A DNA stretch of 64,000 nucleotides from Propionibacteriaceae bacterium UBA6238. GTDB lineage: Bacteria; Actinomycetota; Actinomycetes; Propionibacteriales; Propionibacteriaceae. Under the pieces are notes generated by a model. It was given only the letters and a program-made list of their open reading frames with translations. It was not told the origin of the DNA and ran no database searches. The stretch's first letter is position 1, and the number at the start of each line of letters is the position of its first letter. The position numbers and the translations under genes were made by a program. Below, piece after piece: positions 57,046-64,000 of this stretch. The stretch lies in NCBI GenBank assembly GCA_002441465.1, contig DJWE01000005.1, forward strand, positions 34,090-98,089. The letters are read 5' to 3'.

Positions 57046-60021
57046 GTGAGTCGCATCGACAGCCAGCCCGCCCGCCTGGCTCGACTCGGTTTCGCGGACG
57101 CCGCCGCGGCCGCCGCGATGGTCGAGCAGTGGCGCCGGATCGGCACCGCCGACCAGGTCGATCGGGCGCTGGAGGAGCTGCCTGGCACGGCCGATCCCGA
57201 TCTCGCGCTGGCCGGCTTCGACCAGCTCGTCACCGCACGCGCCGGGCTGTTCGACGAGATCGGCGCGGACGCGGCGTTCGCCCGCCGCCTGATCGCCGTG
57301 CTCGGCGCGAGCGTGGCCTTGAACCAGCACCTCGGAAACCACCCCGACGACGTATCCGTGCTGGGCGGCAGCGTGGCTCGGCGCACCGCTGCGGAGCTGC
57401 GCGCCGAACTGCTGGACGCGGTCGGTGCCGACCCGGACGACGCCAGCCCGGTCGCGGCGCGGGGACGCTCGGACGACCTGCGCCGCGCCTATCGCCGGGC
57501 CCTGCTGCGGATCGCGTCCCGGGATCTCACCGCCGCCGATCCGCTGGCCGACCTGCCCGAGATCGCCGGCGAACTCGCCGACCTCGCGGACGCGACGGTC
57601 GAGACCGCGCTGGCGCTGGCCCGGGGCGAGGTGCCGGGCTGGGAGAACTGCCGGATCGGCATCATCGCCCTCGGCAAGACCGGCGCACAGGAACTGAATT
57701 ACGTCAGCGACGTCGACGTGCTCTACCTTGCCGAGCCGGCGCTCGGGGTCGACGGGGAACCGGTGTGCGATGCGGGCACGGCGGTCACCGTGGCCACTCG
57801 CCTGGCCAGCGCGGTGACGAGGATCTGCTCGGCGCACACCGGTGCAGGGACGATTTGGCAGATCGATGCCGCATTGCGTCCGGAAGGCAAGGCGGGGCCG
57901 CTGGTGCGCACCTTGGCCTCGCACCGCGCCTACTACGAGAAGTGGGCGAAGAACTGGGAGTTCCAGGCGATGCTGAAGGCCCGTCCGATGGCCGGCGACC
58001 TGGCGCTCGGCCAGGCGTTCGTCGACATGGTCTGGCCGATGGTCTGGCAGGTCGCCGACAACGACCAGTTCGTCGGCGAGGTGCAGGCCATGCGCCGACG
58101 AGTGATCTCGCTGCTCCCGGCCCGGGAGGCCAGCACCGAGATCAAGCTGGGTGCGGGCGGCCTGCGCGACGTGGAGTTCAGCGTCCAGCTGCTCCAGCTG
58201 GTGCACGGCAGGGCCGATGAACGGTTGCGGCTCCGGGGCACCTTCGAGGCGCTCGCGGCGCTGGTCGACCACGGCTACGTCGGACGCGCGGACGGTTTCG
58301 ACCTGGCCATGGCCTATCGGCTGCAGCGGCTGCTCGAGCATCGGATCCAGCTGTATCGACTGCGCCGCACCCACCTGATGCCGGAGGACGAGACCAACCA
58401 GCGCTGGCTGGCCCGCACGATCGGGCTGCCCGAGCCCAGCGAACTGATGCACCTGTGGCGCTCGACCACACGTCGGGTGCTCACCCTGCACCAGCGGCTG
58501 TTCTACTCGCCGCTGCTCGAGGCGGTGGCGCGGATCCCGTCCGACCAGGTGCGGCTGACCTCCGAGGCGGCTGAGATCCGGCTGCGGGCACTCGGCTACG
58601 GCGATCCGACCGCGGCGCTGCGGCACATCGAGGCGCTCAGCCACGGCATCACGAGACAGGCCGAGATCCAGCGGCAGCTGCTCCCCGCGATGCTCACCTG
58701 GTTCACTGCGGGCCCCAACCCCGACCACGGGCTGCTCGCGTTCCGACACGTCTCCGAGGCGCTCGGTAGTACACCGTGGTACCTTCGGGCGCTGCGGGAC
58801 GGGGATGCGATGGCCGAGCACCTGGCCCGGATCCTCGCGTCGTCCCGGTATGCGGTCGACCTGCTGCTGCGCGCCCCGCAGAACGCCGCGCTGTTGGGGG
58901 ATTCGCAGGGACTACAGCCACGTCCGACCGCGGCGATCCTCGCCGAGATGGTGGCGGCGGCGCGTCGGCACGACTCTCCCGAGAGCGCGATCGCCGCCGT
59001 CCGCGCTTCTCGACGCAGCGAACTGCTCCGGCTGGCCATGGCCGACCTGCTCGGCGATCTCGACCTACCCGGGCTGGGCCGGGCGCTCAGCGACTTGGCC
59101 TGCGCCACCATCGACGCGGCGCTCGAGGTGGCCGCGCGCGGGGTGGACGTCCCGCCCATCGCGGTGATCGCGATGGGTCGCTGGGGCGGCGGCGAGATGT
59201 CCTACTCCTCCGACGCCGACGCGATGTTCGTCGTCGCCGACAGCGATTCGCCGAATGCGGTGCAGGCAGCGACAACGGTGGTGAGCCGACTGCGGGCGTT
59301 GCTGGCCAAGCCCGGCCCCGATCCGGCGCTCACCGTCGACATCGACCTGCGTCCGGAGGGAAAGGGCGGGGCGATGGTGCGCAGCCTCGCCTCCTACCGG
59401 GCCTACTACGAACGCTGGTCGTCGACCTGGGAATCGCAGGCGTTGCTGCGTGCCTGTGTCGGTGCCGGCGATCAGGAGCTGGGTGCGCAGCTGCTGGCCT
59501 CGATCGATCGGGTCCGCTACCCCAAGGGTGGACTCAGCCATGCCCAGGTGCTCGAGATCCGCAAGCTGAAGGCACGCATGGAGGCCGAGCGGCTGCCGCG
59601 TGGCGGGGATCCGGCCCGGCACGTCAAGCTGGGTCCGGGCGGCCTGTCCGATGTGGAGTGGGTCGTCCAGCTGCTTCAGCTGCATCATGCGGCCGGGGAC
59701 CGGCGGCTGCGCACCACCGGGACGCTCCAGGCCTTGGACGCCAGCGTGCTCGCCGGCCTGCTGGACGGCGCCGACGCTGAGTCGCTGCGCACGGCCTGGC
59801 TGCTCGCGAGCCGGATCCGCAACGCGATCATGCTGATGCGCGGGCGTGCCGCGGACAGCCTGCCCACCGACGTCCGCGAGCTGTCTGCCGTTGCGCAGAT
59901 CCTCGGCTACGCCAAGGGTGAGTCGTCCCAGTTCGTCGAGGACTACCGCCGGAGTGCCCGGCTGTCGCGGCAGGTGATGGACCGGGTGTTCTGGGATGCC
60001 CGCCCCGCCTCTCTCGACTAG
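57046..60021 (+). CDS. glnE: Bifunctional glutamine synthetase adenylyltransferase/deadenylase
   Basis: GlnE adenylylates and deadenylylates GlnA1-type glutamine synthetase in response to PII and glutamine. The 991-residue chain has two nucleotidyltransferase halves: the N-terminal GIIALGKTGAQELNYVSDVDVLYL with ALRPEGKAGPLVRTLASHRAYYEKWAKNWE, and the C-terminal VIAMGRWGGGEMSYSSDADAMFVV with DLRPEGKGGAMVRSLASYRAYYERW. Each has the paired Asp metal site; a GlnD-PII-uridylyltransferase-like helical region follows each. GTG at 57046 is 7 nt after a -10 TAGCAT (leaderless). The nearby glnA2 product lacks the target tyrosine, so the substrate must be a glnA1 elsewhere. Confidence 0.95.
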   Translation: MSRIDSQPARLARLGFADAAAAAAMVEQWRRIGTADQVDRALEELPGTADPDLALAGFDQLVTARAGLFDEIGADAAFARRLIAVLGASVALNQHLGNHPDDVSVLGGSVARRTAAELRAELLDAVGADPDDASPVAARGRSDDLRRAYRRALLRIASRDLTAADPLADLPEIAGELADLADATVETALALARGEVPGWENCRIGIIALGKTGAQELNYVSDVDVLYLAEPALGVDGEPVCDAGTAVTVATRLASAVTRICSAHTGAGTIWQIDAALRPEGKAGPLVRTLASHRAYYEKWAKNWEFQAMLKARPMAGDLALGQAFVDMVWPMVWQVADNDQFVGEVQAMRRRVISLLPAREASTEIKLGAGGLRDVEFSVQLLQLVHGRADERLRLRGTFEALAALVDHGYVGRADGFDLAMAYRLQRLLEHRIQLYRLRRTHLMPEDETNQRWLARTIGLPEPSELMHLWRSTTRRVLTLHQRLFYSPLLEAVARIPSDQVRLTSEAAEIRLRALGYGDPTAALRHIEALSHGITRQAEIQRQLLPAMLTWFTAGPNPDHGLLAFRHVSEALGSTPWYLRALRDGDAMAEHLARILASSRYAVDLLLRAPQNAALLGDSQGLQPRPTAAILAEMVAAARRHDSPESAIAAVRASRRSELLRLAMADLLGDLDLPGLGRALSDLACATIDAALEVAARGVDVPPIAVIAMGRWGGGEMSYSSDADAMFVVADSDSPNAVQAATTVVSRLRALLAKPGPDPALTVDIDLRPEGKGGAMVRSLASYRAYYERWSSTWESQALLRACVGAGDQELGAQLLASIDRVRYPKGGLSHAQVLEIRKLKARMEAERLPRGGDPARHVKLGPGGLSDVEWVVQLLQLHHAAGDRRLRTTGTLQALDASVLAGLLDGADAESLRTAWLLASRIRNAIMLMRGRAADSLPTDVRELSAVAQILGYAKGESSQFVEDYRRSARLSRQVMDRVFWDARPASLD

Positions 60022-60085
60022 CGCCGCCAGCGGGTCGGAGCGGCCGGGCCCGCGCTGGTAACCCGGCCAACGAGGACCGACGGGT

Positions 60086-60814
60086 TCAGGGCAGGAGTTC
60101 GGCCAGATCGCCGACCACCAGATCGGCACCCGATTCGAGCAGGGCATCCGCGCCCACGCCACGGTTCACCCCGACGACCAGCCCGAAGGCACCCGCCCGC
60201 CCCGCGGCGACGCCGGAGGTGGCGTCCTCGAAGACGACCGCGCGTTCGCGGGGGACGCCCAACGCCCGTGCCGCGAAGGCGAACGTGTCCGGGGCCGGCT
60301 TGCCTGGCAGGCCCTCGCGGCGGGCGACCACGCCGTCCACCACCACCGTGAAGCGATCCCGCAGGCCGGCCGCGGTCAGGACGGACTCCGCGTTGGCCGA
60401 CGACGAGACCACCGCGACCCGTGTGCCCAGACCGGACAGATAGTCCAGAAAGCGCACTGACCCGGGGTAGGGCCGGACGCCGTCGGTCGCCAGCACCGCG
60501 GCGAACGTGTCGTTCTTGCGGTTGCCCAGCCCGCAGACCGTCCGGGCTTGCGGAGGATCGGCCGGATCGCCCAAGGGCAGCTCGATGCCCCGCGAGGCGA
60601 GGAAATCGCGCACCCCGTCGTAGCGGGGCTTGCCGTCGACGTAGGCGAAGTAGTCCGCAGCGGTGTAGGGCTGCTGGCCTTCACGCTCGGCGAGGAAGTC
60701 GTTGAACATGCGCGACCAGGCGGCCATGTGCACCTCCGCGGTGGGGGTGAGCACTCCGTCGAGGTCGAACAGGGCGGCGTCACATACGTCCAGGAGAGTC
60801 TGGTTGGCGCTCAT
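60086..60814 (-). CDS. HAD-superfamily phosphatase/phosphomutase (beta-phosphoglucomutase-like)
   Basis: A 242-residue HAD hydrolase with an alpha-helical cap. Nucleophile and acid are in ALFDLDGVLTPTAEVH (two Asp), the Ser/Thr in VAVVSSSANAESVL, Lys in GLPGKPAPDTF and the metal Asp in AVVFEDATSGVAAG. The cap region MFNDFLAEREGQQPYTAADYFAYVDGKPRYDGVRDFLASRG resembles beta-phosphoglucomutase and trehalose-metabolism relatives. ATG at 60814 lies 6 nt after a -10 TAGCAT (leaderless). The exact substrate is unknown. Confidence 0.88.
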   Translation of the reverse strand: MSANQTLLDVCDAALFDLDGVLTPTAEVHMAAWSRMFNDFLAEREGQQPYTAADYFAYVDGKPRYDGVRDFLASRGIELPLGDPADPPQARTVCGLGNRKNDTFAAVLATDGVRPYPGSVRFLDYLSGLGTRVAVVSSSANAESVLTAAGLRDRFTVVVDGVVARREGLPGKPAPDTFAFAARALGVPRERAVVFEDATSGVAAGRAGAFGLVVGVNRGVGADALLESGADLVVGDLAELLP

Positions 60815-60959
60815 TCGCCGATGCTAGACGAAGCGGGCCGCGGGCGCATGGGTGGGCCGGTACACGCGACGTCGCGACGAGTGGTGAAGCGCATACCACG
60901 AGAACCAGTGCGCCGAACCCGGTCCGGGTAGAAGTACCCGACCGGTAGTGTGGACGCCG

Positions 60960-62393
60960 ATGAGCACAACCTCTATGGCCGACCTGCCTACGGTCACCGC
61001 CAGCCTCTCCGGCTGGGGTCGCACCGCTGCCACGACAGCCCAGGTGCTGTCCACTCCGGATCCCGAACTGATCGCCGCGGCCGTCGCAGCCGTGGCCGGT
61101 CACAACGCGGACGCTCCGTCCCACCTCAAGCGTGGCATCGTGGCTCGCGGGCTGGGCCGTTCCTATGGCGACGTGGCGCAGAACGCGGGCGGTGTCGTGG
61201 TCGACATGACCGCACTGAACCGCATCCACTCGATCGACCCCGACGCCGCCACCGTTGATGTGGACGCCGGCGTCAGCCTCGACGACCTGATGCGCGCCGC
61301 GCTGCCGCACGGACTGTGGGTCCCCGTCCTGCCCGGCACCCGCCAGGTCACCGTCGGCGGCGCGATCGGCTGCGACGTGCATGGCAAGAACCATCACAGC
61401 GCCGGTTCGTTCGGCAACCACGTGGCGTCCATGCAGTTGCTGGTCGCGGACGGGCGCATCCTCACGCTGACCCCCGACGGCACTCCCGACGATCCGGACG
61501 CGAGCCTGTTCTGGGCCACGGTCGGCGGCATCGGGCTGACCGGGATCATCCTGCGGGTGGTGCTGAACATGACTCGCACCGAGACTGCCTACTTCGTCGC
61601 CGACGGCATCGTCACGAAGACTCTGGACGAGACGATCGCCGTCCACTCCGACGGCTCCGAGGCGAACTACGACTACTCCAGCGCCTGGTTCGACGCGATC
61701 AGTCCTGCCCCGAAGCTCGGCCGCGCCGCGCTGTCTCGCGGTTCGCTGGCCACGCTCGACCAGCTCAAGGAGAAAGCGCCGAAGCTGGCCGCCGACCCGC
61801 TCGGCTTCCACGCCAAGCCCCTGTTCGACCTGCCGGACGTGTTCCCCAACGGGCTGGCCAACAAGCTCACCTTCACCGCACTGGGCAGCGTGTGGTACGC
61901 CAAGAGCGGCAACTACACCGGCAAGATCCAGAGCTTGACCGGCTTCTACCACCCCCTCGACATGTTCGGGGAGTGGAACCGCGCCTACGGCTCGCACGGC
62001 TTCCTGCAGTACCAGTTCGTGGTGCCTCCCGCCGCGGTGGCGGAGTTCACGCAGCTGATTCGCGACATCCAGGCGTCCGGGCACTACTCGTTCCTGAACG
62101 TGTTCAAGCTGTTCGGCCCGGGCAACCGCGCGCCGCTGAGCTACCCGATTCCGGGCTGGAACGTCTGTGTGGACTTTCCGATCAAGGCCGGGCTGCACGA
62201 GTTCCTGCACGGCTTGGACGCCCGCATCCTCTCCTTCGGCGGACGGCTGTACACCGCCAAGGACTCCCGGACCACGGCGGAGGTCTTCCACGCGATGTAC
62301 CCCCGGATCGACGACTGGATCGCCACCCGCCGCCGGATCGACCCCGAGGGCGTGTTCGTCTCGGACATGGCCCGACGGCTCGACCTCGTCTGA
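60960..62393 (+). CDS. dprE1: Decaprenylphosphoryl-beta-D-ribose oxidase
   Basis: A 477-residue FAD enzyme that oxidises decaprenyl-phospho-ribose on the way to decaprenyl-phospho-arabinose, the arabinose donor for cell-envelope arabinan. The FAD-binding PCMH domain has GRSYGDVAQNAGGVVVDMTALNRI and TVGGAIGCDVHGKNHHSAGSFGNHV; the VAO-type C-terminal domain has FLQYQFVVP and PIPGWNVCVDFPIKAGLHEFL. Cys403 in WNVCVDFP is the residue equivalent to the covalent benzothiazinone target in Mycobacterium. ATG at 60960 lies 8 nt after a TAGTGT box. dprE2 follows 64 bp downstream. Confidence 0.93.
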   Translation: MSTTSMADLPTVTASLSGWGRTAATTAQVLSTPDPELIAAAVAAVAGHNADAPSHLKRGIVARGLGRSYGDVAQNAGGVVVDMTALNRIHSIDPDAATVDVDAGVSLDDLMRAALPHGLWVPVLPGTRQVTVGGAIGCDVHGKNHHSAGSFGNHVASMQLLVADGRILTLTPDGTPDDPDASLFWATVGGIGLTGIILRVVLNMTRTETAYFVADGIVTKTLDETIAVHSDGSEANYDYSSAWFDAISPAPKLGRAALSRGSLATLDQLKEKAPKLAADPLGFHAKPLFDLPDVFPNGLANKLTFTALGSVWYAKSGNYTGKIQSLTGFYHPLDMFGEWNRAYGSHGFLQYQFVVPPAAVAEFTQLIRDIQASGHYSFLNVFKLFGPGNRAPLSYPIPGWNVCVDFPIKAGLHEFLHGLDARILSFGGRLYTAKDSRTTAEVFHAMYPRIDDWIATRRRIDPEGVFVSDMARRLDLV

Positions 62394-62457
62394 TCTGCCC
62401 ACACCGACCCAACCACTGTGATTCCGGGTCAGCCCCGGATCTCCGAGGAGAACTGAA

Positions 62458-63219
62458 GTGATCGACGCCACCGGCAATCCCCAGACCGTGCTGCTGCTCG
62501 GCGGTACGTCCGAGATCGGGTTGGCCATCGTCAAGGAGTACCTGGCCAAGCAGCCGCTGCGCGTGGTGCTCGGCGTCCAGCCGGGGGACGAACTGCGCGA
62601 CGCCGCCGTCGCCGAGCTGACCGATGCCGGCGCCTCCGGCGTCGACACCCTCGACTTCGACGCCACCGACTTCGCGTCGCACCCGTGCGTGATCGACGCC
62701 GTCTGGGCGCTCGCCGACATCGATGTGGCGATCGTGGCCTTCGGGCTGCTGGGTGAGGCGGAGGAGCTGTGGCAGGACCAGGCCAAGGCCGTCCAGATCG
62801 CCCAGGTCAACTACACCGGCGCGGTGAGTGTCGGCGTCCTGCTGGGGCAGAAGATGAAGGCCCAGGGGTACGGCCAGATCATCGCGATGTCGACGGTCGC
62901 CGGCGAGAAGGTGCGGCGCTCCAACTTCGTCTACGGCTCCACCAAGGCCGGGCTGGACGGCTTCTACCGGCTGCTCGGCGAGGCGCTGGCGCCGTTCGGC
63001 CCGAAGGTGCTCGTCGTGCGGCCGGGCCAGGTGCGTACCCGGATGTCGGCGCACGTGAAGGAGGCGCCGCTCACGGTCGACAAGGAAGAGCTGGCCACGC
63101 AGGTGGTGGACGCCGCCCGCAAGGGCCAGACGCTGATCTGGGTACCGCCGGCGTTCCGCTTCGTGATGATCGTGCTCAAGCACATCCCGGGCCCGATCTT
63201 CCGCCTTCTTCCGCTGTAG
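62458..63219 (+). CDS. dprE2: Decaprenylphosphoryl-2-keto-beta-D-erythro-pentose reductase
   Basis: A 253-residue short-chain dehydrogenase that reduces the DprE1 product with NADH, completing the epimerisation. It has TVLLLGGTSEIGLAIVKEYL (nucleotide fold), VAFGLLGEAEELW, IIAMSTVAGEKVRRSNFVYGSTKAGLDGFYRLLGEAL with catalytic Ser, Tyr and Lys, and VRPGQVRTRMS. The GTG start has GAGGAGA upstream. It lies 64 bp after dprE1 in the usual order, probably one operon. Confidence 0.93.
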   Translation: MIDATGNPQTVLLLGGTSEIGLAIVKEYLAKQPLRVVLGVQPGDELRDAAVAELTDAGASGVDTLDFDATDFASHPCVIDAVWALADIDVAIVAFGLLGEAEELWQDQAKAVQIAQVNYTGAVSVGVLLGQKMKAQGYGQIIAMSTVAGEKVRRSNFVYGSTKAGLDGFYRLLGEALAPFGPKVLVVRPGQVRTRMSAHVKEAPLTVDKEELATQVVDAARKGQTLIWVPPAFRFVMIVLKHIPGPIFRLLPL

Positions 63220-63294
63220 CGGTCAACCGTCCCTGAGCCGCGGACGGGTGAACGAATCCGCCGCCGTCGTGCAGGGCCACCCCGGGAGTTCCAC

Positions 63295-64000
63295 GTGACC
63301 AGCGACATCCCGAACGTCCGCCTCGACGGAATCGTGGTGCCGGAGCTGGTGCGCGAGCTGGCCGGCGGACGCGACGTCGAGCCGGTCTGGCGCAATGGGA
63401 TCGGCGGGGTCACGTTCTCGATCGGCGCCGGTGCCGAATACGTGAAGTACGGCCCGCCGCACTCGGAGTTCGACGCCGAGCCCGAGTTCGCGCGGCTGCG
63501 CTGGGTGAGCCGGTTCGTCCCCGTGTCGCGTCCGATCGATCACGGCACGGACGGGGTCGGCAACCGCTGGCTGCGGACGGTCGGCATTCCGGCGACGTCC
63601 GCGGTGCTGGGGCAGTGGCGCGCGCATCCCGAGATCGTCGTGCCGGAGCTTGGCCGGGCGCTGCGGCGTTTCCATGATCGGGTGCCGCTGGACGGGTGCG
63701 CCTGGACGTGGTCGATCGCCGATCGCCTGGCGTCCTGTGGCCGGTCCGCGGACGTGCTCGGGGCTTGGCCGACGCTCGATCCGGTGGTCTGTCACGGGGA
63801 TGCGTGCAACCCCAACTTTCTGCTGGACGCGTCCGGTTCGTGCGTCGGCTACGTCGACCTCGGCCGGCTCGGTGTGGCCGATCGCTGGGCCGATCTCGCT
63901 TCGGCGCTGCTGAGCCTCGGCTGGAACTTCGGTGAAGGGTGGGAGCCGGCTCTTCTCGCCGGGTACGGGATCGACCCCGACCCGGGCAAGCAGGACTTCT
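63295..64000 (+). CDS. APH(3')-like phosphotransferase, 3' end outside window
   Basis: The first 235 codons of a kinase of the aminoglycoside phosphotransferase family. The catalytic loop VVCHGDACNPNFLLD (residues about 162-176) and the DFG-like YVDLGRLGVADRWADLASALLSL are intact, and FSIGAGAEYVKYGP carries the ATP-binding lysine. GTG at 63295 has GGGAG upstream. The window ends just before the usual C-terminal QDFYRLL-type helix. Relatives phosphorylate aminoglycosides, but chromosomal copies in actinobacteria may act on other hydroxyl substrates; resistance is not proven. Confidence 0.82.
   Translation, partial: MTSDIPNVRLDGIVVPELVRELAGGRDVEPVWRNGIGGVTFSIGAGAEYVKYGPPHSEFDAEPEFARLRWVSRFVPVSRPIDHGTDGVGNRWLRTVGIPATSAVLGQWRAHPEIVVPELGRALRRFHDRVPLDGCAWTWSIADRLASCGRSADVLGAWPTLDPVVCHGDACNPNFLLDASGSCVGYVDLGRLGVADRWADLASALLSLGWNFGEGWEPALLAGYGIDPDPGKQDF

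Noticed and set aside
56638..58821. 727-codon minus-strand frame antisense to glnE
   Set aside because: Only the C-terminal 127 codons resemble a family (SCP-like). The remainder mirrors glnE and lacks a domain.
1..64000. CRISPR arrays, tRNA genes and insertion sequences
   Set aside because: I saw no regularly spaced repeats, no tRNA cloverleaf and no transposase gene anywhere in the window.

Overview
The window is high-GC actinobacterial chromosome (Actinomycetota; I cannot fix the genus from sequence alone). The signs are a GlnA2-type glutamine synthetase near glnE, DprE1/DprE2, GlgC, an actinobacterial zinc-ribbon coiled-coil protein, GTG/TTG starts, and many apparently leaderless genes whose -10 box (TAnnnT) lies 6-7 nt before the start codon.

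Left chromosomal part (1-15.7 kb): end of glgC; an ArsR-type regulator divergent from an MFS exporter; an O-methyltransferase; dapA; tatB; a cytosolic MgtE-N/CBS protein with a DUF1003 membrane protein; an Mrp/ApbC ATPase; a CitE-like lyase and a stress-domain membrane protein; a TrpB2-type tryptophan synthase beta chain; aminopeptidase P; a zinc-ribbon protein; an RNase II/RNB protein; and rnpB, the RNase P RNA. Three intergenic gaps here carry a roughly 76-bp element with inverted GGGACA ends.

Mobile part (15.72-43.75 kb): a 28.0-kb integrative element inserted in the 3' end of rnpB. It is bounded by a 32-bp direct repeat (31/32 identical) that restores the end of the RNA. At the left end are a tyrosine integrase, an XRE regulator and a small Xis-like protein expressed from a divergent promoter pair. 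At the right end are a MobF (TrwC-like) relaxase-helicase and an HTH/PIN toxin-antitoxin pair. I found no type IV secretion or coupling-protein genes, so it looks like a mobilizable element that needs a helper. The cargo is unusual: a KefB/TrkA-N antiporter, a TerC/Alx exporter behind a probable Mn2+-sensing yybP-ykoY riboswitch, a P2A-type Ca2+/Mn2+ ATPase translationally coupled to a HAD-phosphatase/HerA-like ATPase fusion, PEP carboxylase and a beta-carbonic anhydrase around a winged-helix regulator, a tandem universal stress protein, an operon of flavin reductase plus E1-alpha, E1-beta and a free lipoyl domain without E2 or E3, and a Ca2+:cation antiporter. The theme is cation (probably Mn2+/Ca2+/K+) and bicarbonate/central-carbon homeostasis.

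Right chromosomal part (43.75-64 kb): a CotA-like multicopper oxidase, an ECF sigma factor, a lipoprotein with a duplicated domain, methionine aminopeptidase, a VOC protein, glnA2, a MacAB-like exporter operon with two adaptor proteins, an SCP-like protein divergent from glnE, a HAD phosphatase, dprE1-dprE2 for decaprenyl-phospho-arabinose, and the start of an APH-type kinase cut by the window edge.
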